Assembly: GCA_947627175.1 (NCBI GenBank)
Contig: CANQVA010000015.1
Coordinates: 1 to 49,548 of the forward strand
DNA from: an uncultured Ruminococcus sp.
GTDB taxonomy: Bacteria > Bacillota > Clostridia > Oscillospirales > Ruminococcaceae
DNA length: 49,548 nucleotides
Direction of reading: 5' to 3'
Part shown: in pieces, positions 8,500 through 17,817 of the stretch
How the letters are laid out: each line of letters opens with the position of its first letter
Numbering within the stretch: position 1 is the stretch's first letter
Notes under the pieces: model-generated
Seen by the model: the letters and a program-made list of their open reading frames with translations, nothing else
Database searches by the model: none
What the model was told of the DNA's origin: nothing
Made by a program: the position numbers and the translations under genes

Positions 8500-8967
8500 A
8501 TGCAGAAAAGAGTAAAGGATTCATATTCAGAACAGGTACACGTTCTGACGCAGGCAAATATAAATGGTTATAACAGACTTTTCGGCGGACAGCTTATGGA
8601 ATGGATTGACATTGTTGCAGCTGTGGTTGCAAGGCGTCATTCCGGTCATAATGTAACTACTGCCGTAGTAGACAAACTTACTTTCAAAGCTCCGGCATAT
8701 GCCAATGATACAGTGATAGTCTGCGGATATATTACTTATGTAAGACGTACTTCAATGGAAGTATGCATTAAAAGCTATGTTGAAAGCCTTAACGGCAAAA
8801 GACAACTAATAAACAAGGCATATCTTGTTATGGTTGCACTTGATGAAAATGAGTGTCCTGTTGAAGTTCCACGTCTTATTATTGAAACCGATGAGGAAAA
8901 AGCAAACTGGGAAGCGGCTGAAAAAAGGGCTTTGCTCCGAAAACAACGCCATGAGGAAAAGTTCTGA
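8500..8967 (+). CDS. Hotdog-fold acyl-CoA thioesterase
   Basis: 155 residues, cytoplasmic. The sequence has the BACH/YkhA-type hotdog pattern: an N-terminal segment NGYNRLFGGQLMEWID, in which GG-x-L-M-x-W-x-D marks the start of the hot-dog helix, then KLTFKAPAYANDTV and a C-terminal charged tail. These enzymes hydrolyse acyl-CoA to free acid and CoA. AAAAGGAGAAG precedes the ATG, 20 bases after the LRR gene, so it may share that transcript even though the function looks unrelated. Substrate chain length cannot be read from the sequence. Confidence 0.82.
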   Translation: MQKRVKDSYSEQVHVLTQANINGYNRLFGGQLMEWIDIVAAVVARRHSGHNVTTAVVDKLTFKAPAYANDTVIVCGYITYVRRTSMEVCIKSYVESLNGKRQLINKAYLVMVALDENECPVEVPRLIIETDEEKANWEAAEKRALLRKQRHEEKF

Positions 8968-8986
8968 ATATTTATGTATGCAAAGA

Positions 8987-9023
8987 AAAAACGCAGTTAT
9001 CGAAAAGTGACTGCGTTTTTTAT
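8987..9023. terminator. Bidirectional terminator between thioesterase and GH5 genes
   Basis: An A-rich arm plus CGCAGT (ending 8997) pairs with ACTGCG plus a T-run (from 9010). The A and T tracts on both sides let it serve the converging genes. Confidence 0.8.
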
Positions 9024-9043
9024 ATGATAAGGGGGAGGATTTG

Positions 9044-10078
9044 TTATAACTTTTGGGCAAGTTGCTTTCTTACTTTTTCATCTTTTATATTTATTATTCC
9101 GAAGTCTTTTTCCTTGTAATTCCAGTAAGAACGCCCTATATTATATTTGTCAAATACTGCACATATATCAGAAACCCAGTTTATTTTTGAAACGTCGTCG
9201 GCGAGTTCAATAACGCCGTATTCTCCGCAGTAAAGGGGAATGTTACGTTTTTCAGCCGTTTCAAGAGCAGGTGTGAAAAGTTTTTCAAAAAAATCAGATG
9301 ATATTTCCGTAAGATTATCATTAAAAACTGCTCCGGCAAGTTGCTTTGAAAGCCGACGGCTTTGTTTGCGGTATTCATCAATATTTTCGGGGTAATTTAT
9401 GCGGAAGTTTTCCGACATATTGTCAACCCAGTATGCACCCTGATGTGTAAATATAATAGGTTCATAGCTATGGAATGTATATACAACTTTGTTATCTTGT
9501 GTTTCAGCAAGAAGGGGAACACTCAATACATTATTGTACATTGTTCCGCCAAATATAATCCATGAACAGGGGGCAATTTTACGTATTTCATCTATTGCTT
9601 TCAGTGCAATTACATTCCACGCATCTGAAACGGACGGTTCAACGATTTCATTAAGCAGTTCAAATGCGATTGTATCGTGATATTTTCCATAACGCAGGGC
9701 TATTGTTTTCCAGAGTGAATAAAAACGTTTCTGAATATTTTCATCACTGAAAAATAATGTTTTGTCAGTCTTGTCAAGTGGGTCAAACGAATAACCGAAA
9801 GTTTTATGCAAGTCAATAATCATGTGTAAATTATATTTTCTGCACCATTCAAGACAATTGTCAAGATAGAAATAGCCTTTTTCCTTGACATCTCCGTTTT
9901 CTTCTTCAAGCGTTGTGTAGTCAACAGGTACTCTTACATGGTCAAGACCGAGTTCAGAAATATATTTTATATCAGACTCAGTAATAAAGTTCATGAAATG
10001 ACTTTCTGAAATATTGTTTATTTGTGAGAGCCAGCCTCCGAGGTTTACCCCATGCATAAAGCCATCAAATTTACGCAT
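9044..10078 (-). CDS. Cytoplasmic glycoside hydrolase family 5 enzyme
   Basis: 344 residues from the ATG at 10078 (MRKFDGFMHG), chosen because AAGGAAGG stands 8 bases upstream; longer in-frame starts run through that site. GH5 hallmarks: GVNLGGWL at the N-terminus, HVRVPVDY, IDLHKTFG, the acid/base Glu in FELLNEIVEP and the nucleophile Glu in LYCGEYGV. There is no signal peptide and no dockerin, so it should act inside the cell on imported oligosaccharides, probably beta-linked glucans or mannans. It is divergent from an AraC-type regulator, which is its most likely controller. Confidence 0.85.
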   Translation of the reverse strand: MRKFDGFMHGVNLGGWLSQINNISESHFMNFITESDIKYISELGLDHVRVPVDYTTLEEENGDVKEKGYFYLDNCLEWCRKYNLHMIIDLHKTFGYSFDPLDKTDKTLFFSDENIQKRFYSLWKTIALRYGKYHDTIAFELLNEIVEPSVSDAWNVIALKAIDEIRKIAPCSWIIFGGTMYNNVLSVPLLAETQDNKVVYTFHSYEPIIFTHQGAYWVDNMSENFRINYPENIDEYRKQSRRLSKQLAGAVFNDNLTEISSDFFEKLFTPALETAEKRNIPLYCGEYGVIELADDVSKINWVSDICAVFDKYNIGRSYWNYKEKDFGIINIKDEKVRKQLAQKL

Positions 10079-10152
10079 AAAAAACATCCTTCCTTTCATG
10101 TATTTTATGATAATATTATACAAATATTTTGTTGAAATGTATATTAACACTG

Positions 10153-10181
10153 TTGCTTTTTTTTTAAAATTGTTGTATAAT
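10153..10181 (+). promoter_or_regulatory. Promoter of the AraC-type regulator
   Basis: TTGCTT (10153-10158), 17 bases including a T-tract, TATAAT (10176-10181). It lies in the 124-base region shared with the divergent GH5 gene. Confidence 0.65.
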
Positions 10182-10202
10182 AAATAAAAAGGAGTTTTTA
10201 GT

Positions 10203-10955
10203 ATGGATATAAATAATGACCTGCAAAAGAAAATTTTTCAATGTAGGGAGGAAAAAATATGTCACCTTGAGTATAATCTTGAATATCAGTTCTATAACGC
10301 CGTTGCACTTGGTGATACAGAGAATATCTCAAAATATTTTATGGATACAGAAAAAGATGATGTATATGATGGTGAAGAATACGGTCGTCTTTCGTATGAT
10401 GATTTACAGAATGCAAGGTATCATTTTGTCGTTGCAGTTGCAATGATTACAAGAATATGTGTTGAACATGGTATGAATCGTGAAAAAGCCTATACGCTTA
10501 GTGACCTTTTTATTCAAAAAATGGATAGCCTTAAAACTATTACCGATATTTCAAGACTTCATAATCAAATGATATCCGATTTTACAGCCCGAATGAAAAA
10601 ATTAAGAAAAGAAAACGTTTATTCAATTCATGTTATAAAAGCTATGGACTATATATACATTCATCTGCATGAAAAAATAAAAATATCTCAGATTGCTGAA
10701 GAACTTTCTCTTAACAGGAGTTATCTTTCATCGCTTTTTCGTTCTGAAACAGGTATGTCAATACATAATTATATAATTTCGGAAAAAATACGTTCCGCAT
10801 CTCATCTTCTGACTTCTTCGGAGATGACATATTCAGAAATTGCTGAATACTATGGTTTTTCTTCACAGAGCCACTTTTCAAACAGCTTTAAAAAAGAAAC
10901 AGGCTATACGCCTATGGACTACAGAAAACAGTTCTATCAGAAAAGTGAAGTTTAG
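10203..10955 (+). CDS. AraC-family transcriptional regulator
   Basis: 250 residues. The C-terminal 100 residues hold the two helix-turn-helix motifs of AraC regulators: ISQIAEELSLNRSYLSSLFR, then YSEIAEYYGFSSQSHFSNSF followed by the KKETGYTP-type signature. The N-terminal 140 residues are helical and lack an obvious cupin; they may sense a sugar or another signal, but I do not recognise them. AAAAAGGAG lies ahead of the ATG. Divergence from the GH5 gene suggests that it controls that gene. Confidence 0.88.
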   Translation: MDINNDLQKKIFQCREEKICHLEYNLEYQFYNAVALGDTENISKYFMDTEKDDVYDGEEYGRLSYDDLQNARYHFVVAVAMITRICVEHGMNREKAYTLSDLFIQKMDSLKTITDISRLHNQMISDFTARMKKLRKENVYSIHVIKAMDYIYIHLHEKIKISQIAEELSLNRSYLSSLFRSETGMSIHNYIISEKIRSASHLLTSSEMTYSEIAEYYGFSSQSHFSNSFKKETGYTPMDYRKQFYQKSEV

Positions 10956-10958
10956 TTA

Positions 10959-10987
10959 TTGCAGTTTATTTTTGAATATGATATAAT
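10959..10987 (+). promoter_or_regulatory. Promoter of nudC
   Basis: TTGCAG (10959-10964), 17 bases, TATAAT (10982-10987). It begins just after the regulator stop codon. Confidence 0.6.
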
Positions 10988-11027
10988 ATAATTATAATAA
11001 TAAAATCAAATAAAAGGAAATGATGTT

Positions 11028-11852
11028 ATGTTACAGGATATTTTGCCGAAAAAACTTGATAATCATTATTCAGCAGACATAAAGCCCGGAATGGACAGTG
11101 TGATTTTTCATTTTAAGGAAAATGATGTTCTTGTAAGTGAAAACCGCACATCTCCTTTTCCGCTATACAGTTTTTTCAGTGCAGAACATATGGTATATCT
11201 TTTTTCAATTGAAAATATCCATTATTTTTTGGCACGTGACAGAGAAGTTGCAATTCCGGACGGATATTCCTACAAAAATATAAAAACTCTCAGACATTCG
11301 GAAATTATAAGTCAGGAGGACTTTTTTGCACTGTTTACGGCTTATCACCTTTCAGAATGGTATCGTGCAAATTGTTATTGCGGACGATGCGGACAAAGAA
11401 CAGAACTTTACCGTGCAGAGCGTGCAGTAAGATGCACAGGTTGCGGAAAACTTATTTACCCCCGACTTAATCCCGCAGTAATTGTAGGTGTTACAAACGG
11501 TGACAAGCTTCTTATAACAAGATACGTCAGAAACAGGGGAGTGTCATATAATGCCCTTGTTGCAGGCTTTACTGAAATAGGCGAAACGTTTGAAGAAACT
11601 GTAAGCCGTGAAGTTATGGAAGAAGTCGGTCTGAAAGTCAGAAATGTACATTACTATAAATCCCAGCCGTGGGGATTTTCAGGCGGTATTCTTGCAGGAT
11701 TTTTTTGCGAGGTTGACGGCAGTGACAGTATAACACTTGACGAAAGTGAATTAAGCAGTGCCGTGTGGACGGAAAAGAAAGATATATCGGGTCAACCCGA
11801 TGACTACAGCCTTACAAATGAAATGATGATGTATTTTAAGAACTCCGATTGA
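11028..11852 (+). CDS. nudC: NAD(H) diphosphatase, Nudix family
   Basis: 274 residues. NudC cleaves NAD(H) to NMN(H) and AMP and can remove NAD caps from RNA. A four-Cys zinc site (YCGRCGQ and RCTGCGK) is followed by the Nudix box GFTEIGETFEETVSREVMEEVGL, with the expected Gly, the REVMEE core and the closing Gly. The NudC-specific SQPW motif appears as KSQPWGFSGG, one or two positions different from the usual SQPWPFP. The N-terminal 100 residues fit the family's substrate-flanking domain. It is cytoplasmic with its own promoter. Confidence 0.9.
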   Translation: MLQDILPKKLDNHYSADIKPGMDSVIFHFKENDVLVSENRTSPFPLYSFFSAEHMVYLFSIENIHYFLARDREVAIPDGYSYKNIKTLRHSEIISQEDFFALFTAYHLSEWYRANCYCGRCGQRTELYRAERAVRCTGCGKLIYPRLNPAVIVGVTNGDKLLITRYVRNRGVSYNALVAGFTEIGETFEETVSREVMEEVGLKVRNVHYYKSQPWGFSGGILAGFFCEVDGSDSITLDESELSSAVWTEKKDISGQPDDYSLTNEMMMYFKNSD

Positions 11853-11898
11853 TTACATAAAAAAGTATCTCCATTATTACAATTATTTGTGAAATATC

Positions 11899-11927
11899 TT
11901 GACACTTTATGATATTTGTGATAGTAT
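11899..11927 (+). promoter_or_regulatory. Promoter of the solute-binding protein / GGDEF-EAL pair
   Basis: TTGACA (11899-11904), 17 bases, TAGTAT (11922-11927). The leader is about 85 bases and AT-rich. A TATAAA lies 3 bases later with poorer spacing. Confidence 0.55.
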
Positions 11928-12017
11928 AAATATATCAGAAATTATTCCGGAAATTTTACGATATTATAAAATATACACAAAAAATACCGGGCTTATACTA
12001 TAAATGGGAGGTTTTTT

Positions 12018-13472
12018 ATGAATATAAAAAAAATAATAATATCATCTTTATGTATAATGTCAACGTTGCTTTCAGGCTGTGGAAAGTCAGACAAGAATTA
12101 TGGTCTTGACCCTAACAAGCCTGTTATTCTTACAATATGGCACTATTATAACGGCGTACAGCAGGAAAATTTTGACAATGCAGTTATAGAATTTAATGAA
12201 ACAATAGGACGTGAGCAGGGAATAGTAGTTGAAGCATACAGCAAAGGCAGTATTTCAGAACTTTCAGACAGTATAATTGCATCACTCAAAGAGGACGCAG
12301 GCTCAGAAGATGCTCCCGGTATGTTTACAGCATATTCCGAAACTGTTTACACGGCTGACAAAATCGGCGGTATAGTAGACATTTCAAAATATTTTACAAA
12401 AGAAGAACTTGAACAGTATATTGACGGATATATAGAAGAGGGAAGAATAAATTCCGATGACAGTCTGAAAATTTTTCCTACTGCTAAAAGTACAGAAATT
12501 ATGATGCTGAATCTTACAGACTGGGAAAAATTTTCTGAAGCTGAAAATGTAAGCACCGACGACCTGAAAACATGGGAAGGCATTACAGAAACAGCTGAAA
12601 AGTATTATGAATATACTGATAATCTTACTCCCGATATTGAAAATGACGGTAAGGCATTTTTCGGAAGGGATTCTGTTGCAAATTATATGTTTGTCGGTGC
12701 GAAACAGCTTGGTGCAGAATTTGTTACGGAAGAAAACGGAAAATTCAGTCTTAATATTGATGAAACAGCCGTAAGAAAATTATGGGAAAATTATTATGTT
12801 CCCTATGTAAAGGGGTATTTTACCGCACAAAGCAGTTACAGGAGTGAGGACGCAAAAACAGGTCAGATAATTGCCCTTATCTGTTCAACTACCGGTGCGG
12901 CATATTTTCCTGATTCAGTCACAATTGATGATGATTATTCATATCCGATTGAATCGCTCGTTATGCCTGTGCCGAACTTTGAGGGGACAGAGCCGTATAT
13001 CGTACAGCAGGGTGCAGGAATGGTTGTGACGGAATCAGACGAAAAAACAGAATATGCTTGTACAGTATTTCTTAAATGGTTTACAGAAAAGGAAAGAAAT
13101 ATTTCATTTTCAGTCGGTTCGGGATATATGCCTGTAAAAAAGGATGCAAATGATTTAAATCTTATTTCGGCAGATAATGCTGATTCAGATGATGAAAGTC
13201 AACTGCTTATAGATACACTGAAAGTTGCTATTGATGAAATTTATAACTATAAGCTGTATTCGCCGAAACCGTTTGAAAATATGGCAGGCACAAGAGATTT
13301 TTTAGGTGATTTTATTCATGAATCCGCCGTCAATGCTCATGAAGAAGCATATGAAAGAATAGAAAATGGTGAAGAGCGTGAAAAAGTTCTTAACGACTAT
13401 GTTTCCGACAAGGCGTTTGACGAATGGTACAATGAATTTTCTTCAGGTCTGCATGAATCGTCAGGACTGTAA
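12018..13472 (+). CDS. Extracellular solute-binding lipoprotein (family 1)
   Basis: 484 residues. A lipoprotein signal peptide ends in the lipobox LLSGC with Cys21, so the protein is anchored on the outer face of the membrane. The mature part begins with VILTIWHYYNG and reads like a type 1 sugar- or peptide-binding ABC component, with late aromatic and KWFTEKERNISFSVGSGYMPVK motifs that usually form the ligand cleft. No permease or ATPase gene is nearby. Instead a GGDEF-EAL membrane protein starts 20 bases downstream. I infer that the binding protein presents its ligand to that sensor and not to a transporter. The ligand cannot be named. Confidence 0.82.
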   Translation: MNIKKIIISSLCIMSTLLSGCGKSDKNYGLDPNKPVILTIWHYYNGVQQENFDNAVIEFNETIGREQGIVVEAYSKGSISELSDSIIASLKEDAGSEDAPGMFTAYSETVYTADKIGGIVDISKYFTKEELEQYIDGYIEEGRINSDDSLKIFPTAKSTEIMMLNLTDWEKFSEAENVSTDDLKTWEGITETAEKYYEYTDNLTPDIENDGKAFFGRDSVANYMFVGAKQLGAEFVTEENGKFSLNIDETAVRKLWENYYVPYVKGYFTAQSSYRSEDAKTGQIIALICSTTGAAYFPDSVTIDDDYSYPIESLVMPVPNFEGTEPYIVQQGAGMVVTESDEKTEYACTVFLKWFTEKERNISFSVGSGYMPVKKDANDLNLISADNADSDDESQLLIDTLKVAIDEIYNYKLYSPKPFENMAGTRDFLGDFIHESAVNAHEEAYERIENGEEREKVLNDYVSDKAFDEWYNEFSSGLHESSGL

Positions 13473-13492
13473 TAATTTTGGAGAAGTAAAAT

Positions 13493-16400
13493 ATGAAAAA
13501 TAATTTAAACCGTTCGGCTGAAAAAACGGGAAAAAAGCAGAAAATGATTACACGTCTGCTTGTTCCCATGATTTTTTTGATACTGTTTCAGCTTGTTACA
13601 TTTTTTTCTGTTCTTACTCTCGGCGGTGAATTTACATTTATAAGAAAATATGCCTATGACACTCTTGTTGAAAAAACACGCAACAGAAAAAATTATGTTG
13701 AAAGTGAACTGTGTCATAAATTAACTTTTGTAGAAGAATCAGCATCAGAAATAAATTCAATGATTATGGAAAAACTTGACGAGGACGGCAAGGACATTTC
13801 ATGTATTAAAACAGATAAGGCATTAAACCGTGAAATAATGGAATCTTCAGTTGATAAAATTGTATCTCTTCTGCAAAGAAGTCTGTGTAATGATGCATAT
13901 CTTATTCTTGAAACGGGTGACTTGTACACTGACAGTAAGTCAGAAGAGGCAAAGGCAGGAATATATCTGCGAGACCTTGACCCCTCATCTCAATTAGATT
14001 ATGATGATTTGCTTATGGAAATGGGTTATTCGTCTATATCGAAAGATTTTGGCATTATTCTTGATTCAGGTTGGAAAGCGTGGTTTGAACCCGACCCGCA
14101 GGACAACGAAAATTATGACTTCTATTATGACACAATCAGAAATGCTGAAGAAAATGATGATATTTCATTTGAAAATCTTGGACATTGGAGCGGTTTTTCA
14201 AAAATTGACCGCAACGGTGTGGCAAGTATGAAATATACAATTCCGCTTATTGCAGATGACGGCACGGTTTACGGAGTTCTTGGAATAGGTCTTACTGAAA
14301 AGACTATTCTTGTTCATTTGCCTCCGAATGATTTTGTAAGTGAAAGTGCCTGCTATGTTCTCTGTAAAGGAAAAGACGATGAGAATATATATAATATATG
14401 TATGCATTCCGGGGCAGCTTTTAGCAGATTGGTAGGAACACAGAAAACTTTAGAGCCATTGAAAAGCAGTGACGATGATATGTACGACTTAAAATTGGAG
14501 TCAAATATTGACGCTGTAGGAAATGTGCAGGTTATGAACCTCTACGACTCTGAAAGTTTTTATGTAGATGACCAATGGGCATTGATTTCGGTAGCAGAAA
14601 GAAATGACGTTCTTTTTGTTTTTACAAATCTGATAAAAATGCTTATTATTTCTGCTTTGATTTCAATTGCAACAAGTATTATTGTAATTGTCATAAGCGG
14701 AAACAACGTTGTAAAACCTATTTCGACAGTTATCAAGACAATGAATGCACAGAAAGAATATAATCAGGTACTGCGTTTTCAGTCCTCTAATATTTACGAA
14801 CTTGACAAACTCACAAACGCTATTACGCAGTTACAAATAAATGTTCAGGATTTTTCATCACAAGTTTCAAAAATGATTCGTGTTGCTGATGTAGGGCTCT
14901 ATATGTTTATGTATAACAATATGGACGACAGTGTATTTGTAGGGCAGAGTATGCTGAAACTTTTAAGATTGCCTGTTTCTTTTGAGGGCGATATTGTAAT
15001 AAAACGTGATGTGTTTATGGAAAGCATAATTGCCGATGAAACGAGAGATGTTATTGCTGAATGTTTCAAGATAAATACTGAAAGTTCTGAAACGAGTTTT
15101 TCAAAGGAGTACAGCATTACAAAAGTAGATGGCAGTGTTATATGGATGCGTCTTGGTGTTGTATGCACACGTAATAAAATTATCGGTGTTCTTCAGGATA
15201 TAACAAATATGGTTCTTGAAAAACAGCGTATTGAATATGAACGTGACTATGACGGAACAACAGGTCTGCTTAATCGTCATGCTTATTATCGTAAGATAAA
15301 CGAACTTTTCAGCCATAAGGAAAAACTGAAAATAACAGCGTTTTTAATGCTTGACCTTGATAACCTTAAATATGTAAATGATACTTACGGTCATGATTTC
15401 GGCGACGATTATATAAGAACAGCCGCTATAGCACTTAAAGGTTTTCAGAAATATAATGGTATAGTTTCACGTCTTTCAGGCGATGAATTTAATGTGTGTC
15501 TTTGGGGCTTTTCCTCAAAGGAAGAAATACGTGCAATTATTTCTGAAATACGTTCTGAATTGCTTAACAGCTATTGTCTGCTTTCTGACGGCACTCATTA
15601 TAAAATACGTGGAAGTATGGGAATTTCTTGGTATCCTTATGATTCAACATCATCTGAACTTCTAATGAAATACGCTGATTTTGCAATGTATACAATAAAG
15701 CATACGACAAAGGGTGAAATTGCAGAATTTGACATGAATGCATATACAAAAGATTCTGTTCTTATAACAGGCGTTGAGGAAATGAATAAAATTATTGACG
15801 AATGCCGTGTGAAATATGCATTCCATAGTATTATTTCAGCAAAGACAGGTGAAATTTACGGCTATGAAGCGTTGATGCGTCCGCAGTCCTCAATACTTCA
15901 TTCTCCTGCTGAACTTCTTCGTATTGCAAAGACAGGTGCTAAACTTTATGAGATAGAACGCCTTACATGGACGGAATCTCTAAAGGCTTTCAGAATACAG
16001 GTTGAGAACGGCAATATTAAAAGAGGAACACATATTTTTATAAATACTATTTCAAATTCTGTGCTTGAAGAACCTGATGTTGAAACGATTGAACAGGAAT
16101 ACGGTGAATTTCTTTCAAATATTGTAATGGAAGTTACTGAAAGCGAAAACGTCAATGAAAAATTTAACAAATGTAAGATGGAACGACTTAAACGCTGGAA
16201 TGCACATCTTGCACTTGATGATTTCGGAATGGGCTATAACAGTGAATATGCACTTATTACCCTTCACCCCGATATTATTAAAATTGACCGTTCAATTATA
16301 AGTGGCTGTGATAAAGATATAAGCCGACGAACTATTATATGCAGTCTTGTTAATCTTGCAAGAACAAAAAATGTCAGCATTCTTGCAGAGGGAGTTGAAA

Positions 16401-16537
16401 CAGAGGGCGAACTTAAAACCGTTATTGAAAGCGGTGTTGACTATTTGCAGGGATATTTTATAAACCGTCCTGTTTTTGAACCCGAGCCTGTTTCTCAGGA
16501 AGTAATTGACAAAATCCGTAAATATAACAGAAAATAA
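13493..16537 (+). CDS. Membrane GGDEF-EAL signalling protein with extracytoplasmic sensor and PAS-like domain
   Basis: 1014 residues. TM1 (about 21-45) and TM2 (about 379-403) enclose a large extracytoplasmic domain of dCache-like size. A HAMP-like linker (NNVVKPISTVI), a PAS-like domain (about 465-580), a GGDEF domain (about 590-745) and an EAL domain (about 750-1014) follow. The cyclase signature is S662-G-D-E-F, a variant often compatible with activity. The phosphodiesterase signature is intact: E792-A-L, the DDFG motif at 909-912 and IIKIDRS. It may therefore make or degrade cyclic di-GMP depending on the external signal. It shares a transcript with the solute-binding lipoprotein, which probably delivers that signal. 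Confidence 0.88.
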   Translation: MKNNLNRSAEKTGKKQKMITRLLVPMIFLILFQLVTFFSVLTLGGEFTFIRKYAYDTLVEKTRNRKNYVESELCHKLTFVEESASEINSMIMEKLDEDGKDISCIKTDKALNREIMESSVDKIVSLLQRSLCNDAYLILETGDLYTDSKSEEAKAGIYLRDLDPSSQLDYDDLLMEMGYSSISKDFGIILDSGWKAWFEPDPQDNENYDFYYDTIRNAEENDDISFENLGHWSGFSKIDRNGVASMKYTIPLIADDGTVYGVLGIGLTEKTILVHLPPNDFVSESACYVLCKGKDDENIYNICMHSGAAFSRLVGTQKTLEPLKSSDDDMYDLKLESNIDAVGNVQVMNLYDSESFYVDDQWALISVAERNDVLFVFTNLIKMLIISALISIATSIIVIVISGNNVVKPISTVIKTMNAQKEYNQVLRFQSSNIYELDKLTNAITQLQINVQDFSSQVSKMIRVADVGLYMFMYNNMDDSVFVGQSMLKLLRLPVSFEGDIVIKRDVFMESIIADETRDVIAECFKINTESSETSFSKEYSITKVDGSVIWMRLGVVCTRNKIIGVLQDITNMVLEKQRIEYERDYDGTTGLLNRHAYYRKINELFSHKEKLKITAFLMLDLDNLKYVNDTYGHDFGDDYIRTAAIALKGFQKYNGIVSRLSGDEFNVCLWGFSSKEEIRAIISEIRSELLNSYCLLSDGTHYKIRGSMGISWYPYDSTSSELLMKYADFAMYTIKHTTKGEIAEFDMNAYTKDSVLITGVEEMNKIIDECRVKYAFHSIISAKTGEIYGYEALMRPQSSILHSPAELLRIAKTGAKLYEIERLTWTESLKAFRIQVENGNIKRGTHIFINTISNSVLEEPDVETIEQEYGEFLSNIVMEVTESENVNEKFNKCKMERLKRWNAHLALDDFGMGYNSEYALITLHPDIIKIDRSIISGCDKDISRRTIICSLVNLARTKNVSILAEGVETEGELKTVIESGVDYLQGYFINRPVFEPEPVSQEVIDKIRKYNRK

Positions 16538-16543
16538 AAATAT

Positions 16544-16580
16544 GCTCCTTTGTCTGTAAAATGACATAGGAGCTTTTTTT
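16544..16580 (+). terminator. Terminator after the GGDEF-EAL gene
   Basis: GCTCCT pairs with AGGAGC, extended by TGTC/GACA across one mismatch, then seven T. Confidence 0.8.
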
Positions 16581-16613
16581 GTAAATTATACTTAATTGTA
16601 AATTATTTTTGAA

Positions 16614-16648
16614 CGGACATCTGTATGTCTGATAAGATGTGATATAAT
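16614..16648 (+). promoter_or_regulatory. Possible WYL-gene promoter with inverted repeat
   Basis: TATAAT at 16643-16648 has no clear -35 hexamer. Just upstream, GACAT and ATGTC form a five-base inverted repeat with a four-base spacer. It is a candidate operator for autoregulation by the following gene. Confidence 0.3.
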
Positions 16649-16712
16649 ATAGGAAATACAGGCATTATTATTGTGAATGCTGAAAATTATCGCATGAAAA
16701 GGCAGTGAAAAT

Positions 16713-17684
16713 ATGGATAACAATAAAAATATGAGGATTCTGGAAATATTTTTCCGTGCATTACATGGAGAAAGTATTTCTGTGAAAAAACTTGCGACGG
16801 AATATGATGTTTCCACAAAAAGTATAAGCAGGGATATAAACAGTTTACAGGACTTTTTGTTTGAATATCGTGAACTTATGCAAAACGCAGAACTTTCTTA
16901 TTCGTACGGGGAAAAAGCCTATGTACTTAAAAATGATGAATTTCTGAAAAACAATGAACTTTTTGCTATTGTGAAAATAATTATAGGAAGTCGTGCATTC
17001 AGCAAAGATGAAATACTTACAATTATTTCAAAGCTGAAAAAGTTCACAACAATTCAGGACAAGGAAAAACTTGAAAATCTTATAAGAAAAGAAATTTATC
17101 ATTATCATGAAGTAAAATCCGACTGTAGAAGCGTTATAGAAAATATGTGGAAAATAGTTGGAGCTATTGAAGATAAAAAAGTTATAACCATAACTTACTA
17201 CAAAATGAACCGCAGTGAAGTAAAGCGGAAAATAAAGCCTGCTGCGGTCATGTTCAGTGAATATTATTTTTATCTCATTGCATATATGGCAGATGACCCC
17301 GATTATAAACCCGTCTATTACAGGATTGACAGAATATCTTCAATTGTGGAAAATCGTGAAAATTTTACACTTGAACGCAAGTATGATTTTGACGAGGGCG
17401 ACCTGAGAGAAAAGAATCAATTTATGTTCCCCGGAGAGACAGTTAAAATATGTTTCGAGTTTTCGGGTTTGTCATTGCAGGCAATTCTTGACCGTCTGCC
17501 GACTGCAAAAGTAGTTGAAAAAAAAGAAAACGGCGTTAGCGTTATTGAGGCGGAAGTTAATCACGGAAGAGGAATTATTATGTATCTGATGTCGCAGGGT
17601 GCATGGGTCAAAGTGATTTCACCTCAAAGTCTTGTTGACGAAATAAAAGAAGAAATCAGAAAAATGAATGCTTTATATGATTGA
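16713..17684 (+). CDS. HTH/WYL-domain transcriptional regulator
   Basis: 323 residues. The N-terminal winged HTH of the DeoR type reads VKKLATEYDVSTKSISRDINSL. A WYL domain spans about residues 145-240, with YYFYLIAYMADDPDYKPVYYRIDRIS including the YRIDRI core, and a C-terminal extension follows. WYL regulators often bind a ligand such as a nucleotide or oligonucleotide and control stress, defence or metabolic genes. The target is unknown; both neighbours have separate promoters. Confidence 0.88.
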   Translation: MDNNKNMRILEIFFRALHGESISVKKLATEYDVSTKSISRDINSLQDFLFEYRELMQNAELSYSYGEKAYVLKNDEFLKNNELFAIVKIIIGSRAFSKDEILTIISKLKKFTTIQDKEKLENLIRKEIYHYHEVKSDCRSVIENMWKIVGAIEDKKVITITYYKMNRSEVKRKIKPAAVMFSEYYFYLIAYMADDPDYKPVYYRIDRISSIVENRENFTLERKYDFDEGDLREKNQFMFPGETVKICFEFSGLSLQAILDRLPTAKVVEKKENGVSVIEAEVNHGRGIIMYLMSQGAWVKVISPQSLVDEIKEEIRKMNALYD

Positions 17685-17747
17685 ATTAAGGGTTTATATA
17701 TAAATTTTTACTTTATGCATTATATACAGTTTTTTGTCTTAAAATAC

Positions 17748-17776
17748 TTGATAAATAAAAAAAGATATGTTATAAT
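17748..17776 (+). promoter_or_regulatory. Promoter of the zinc-ribbon/LRR gene and probably pyrK-pyrD-ruvX
   Basis: TTGATA (17748-17753), 17 bases, TATAAT (17771-17776), about 40 bases ahead of the ATG at 17818. Confidence 0.7.
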
Positions 17777-17817
17777 GGATAGAGTATTATAATTCAATAA
17801 AAATATGGAGGCTGTTT

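Noticed and set aside
12018..13472. Part of a sugar ABC importer
   Set aside because: No permease or ATPase gene lies within several kilobases.
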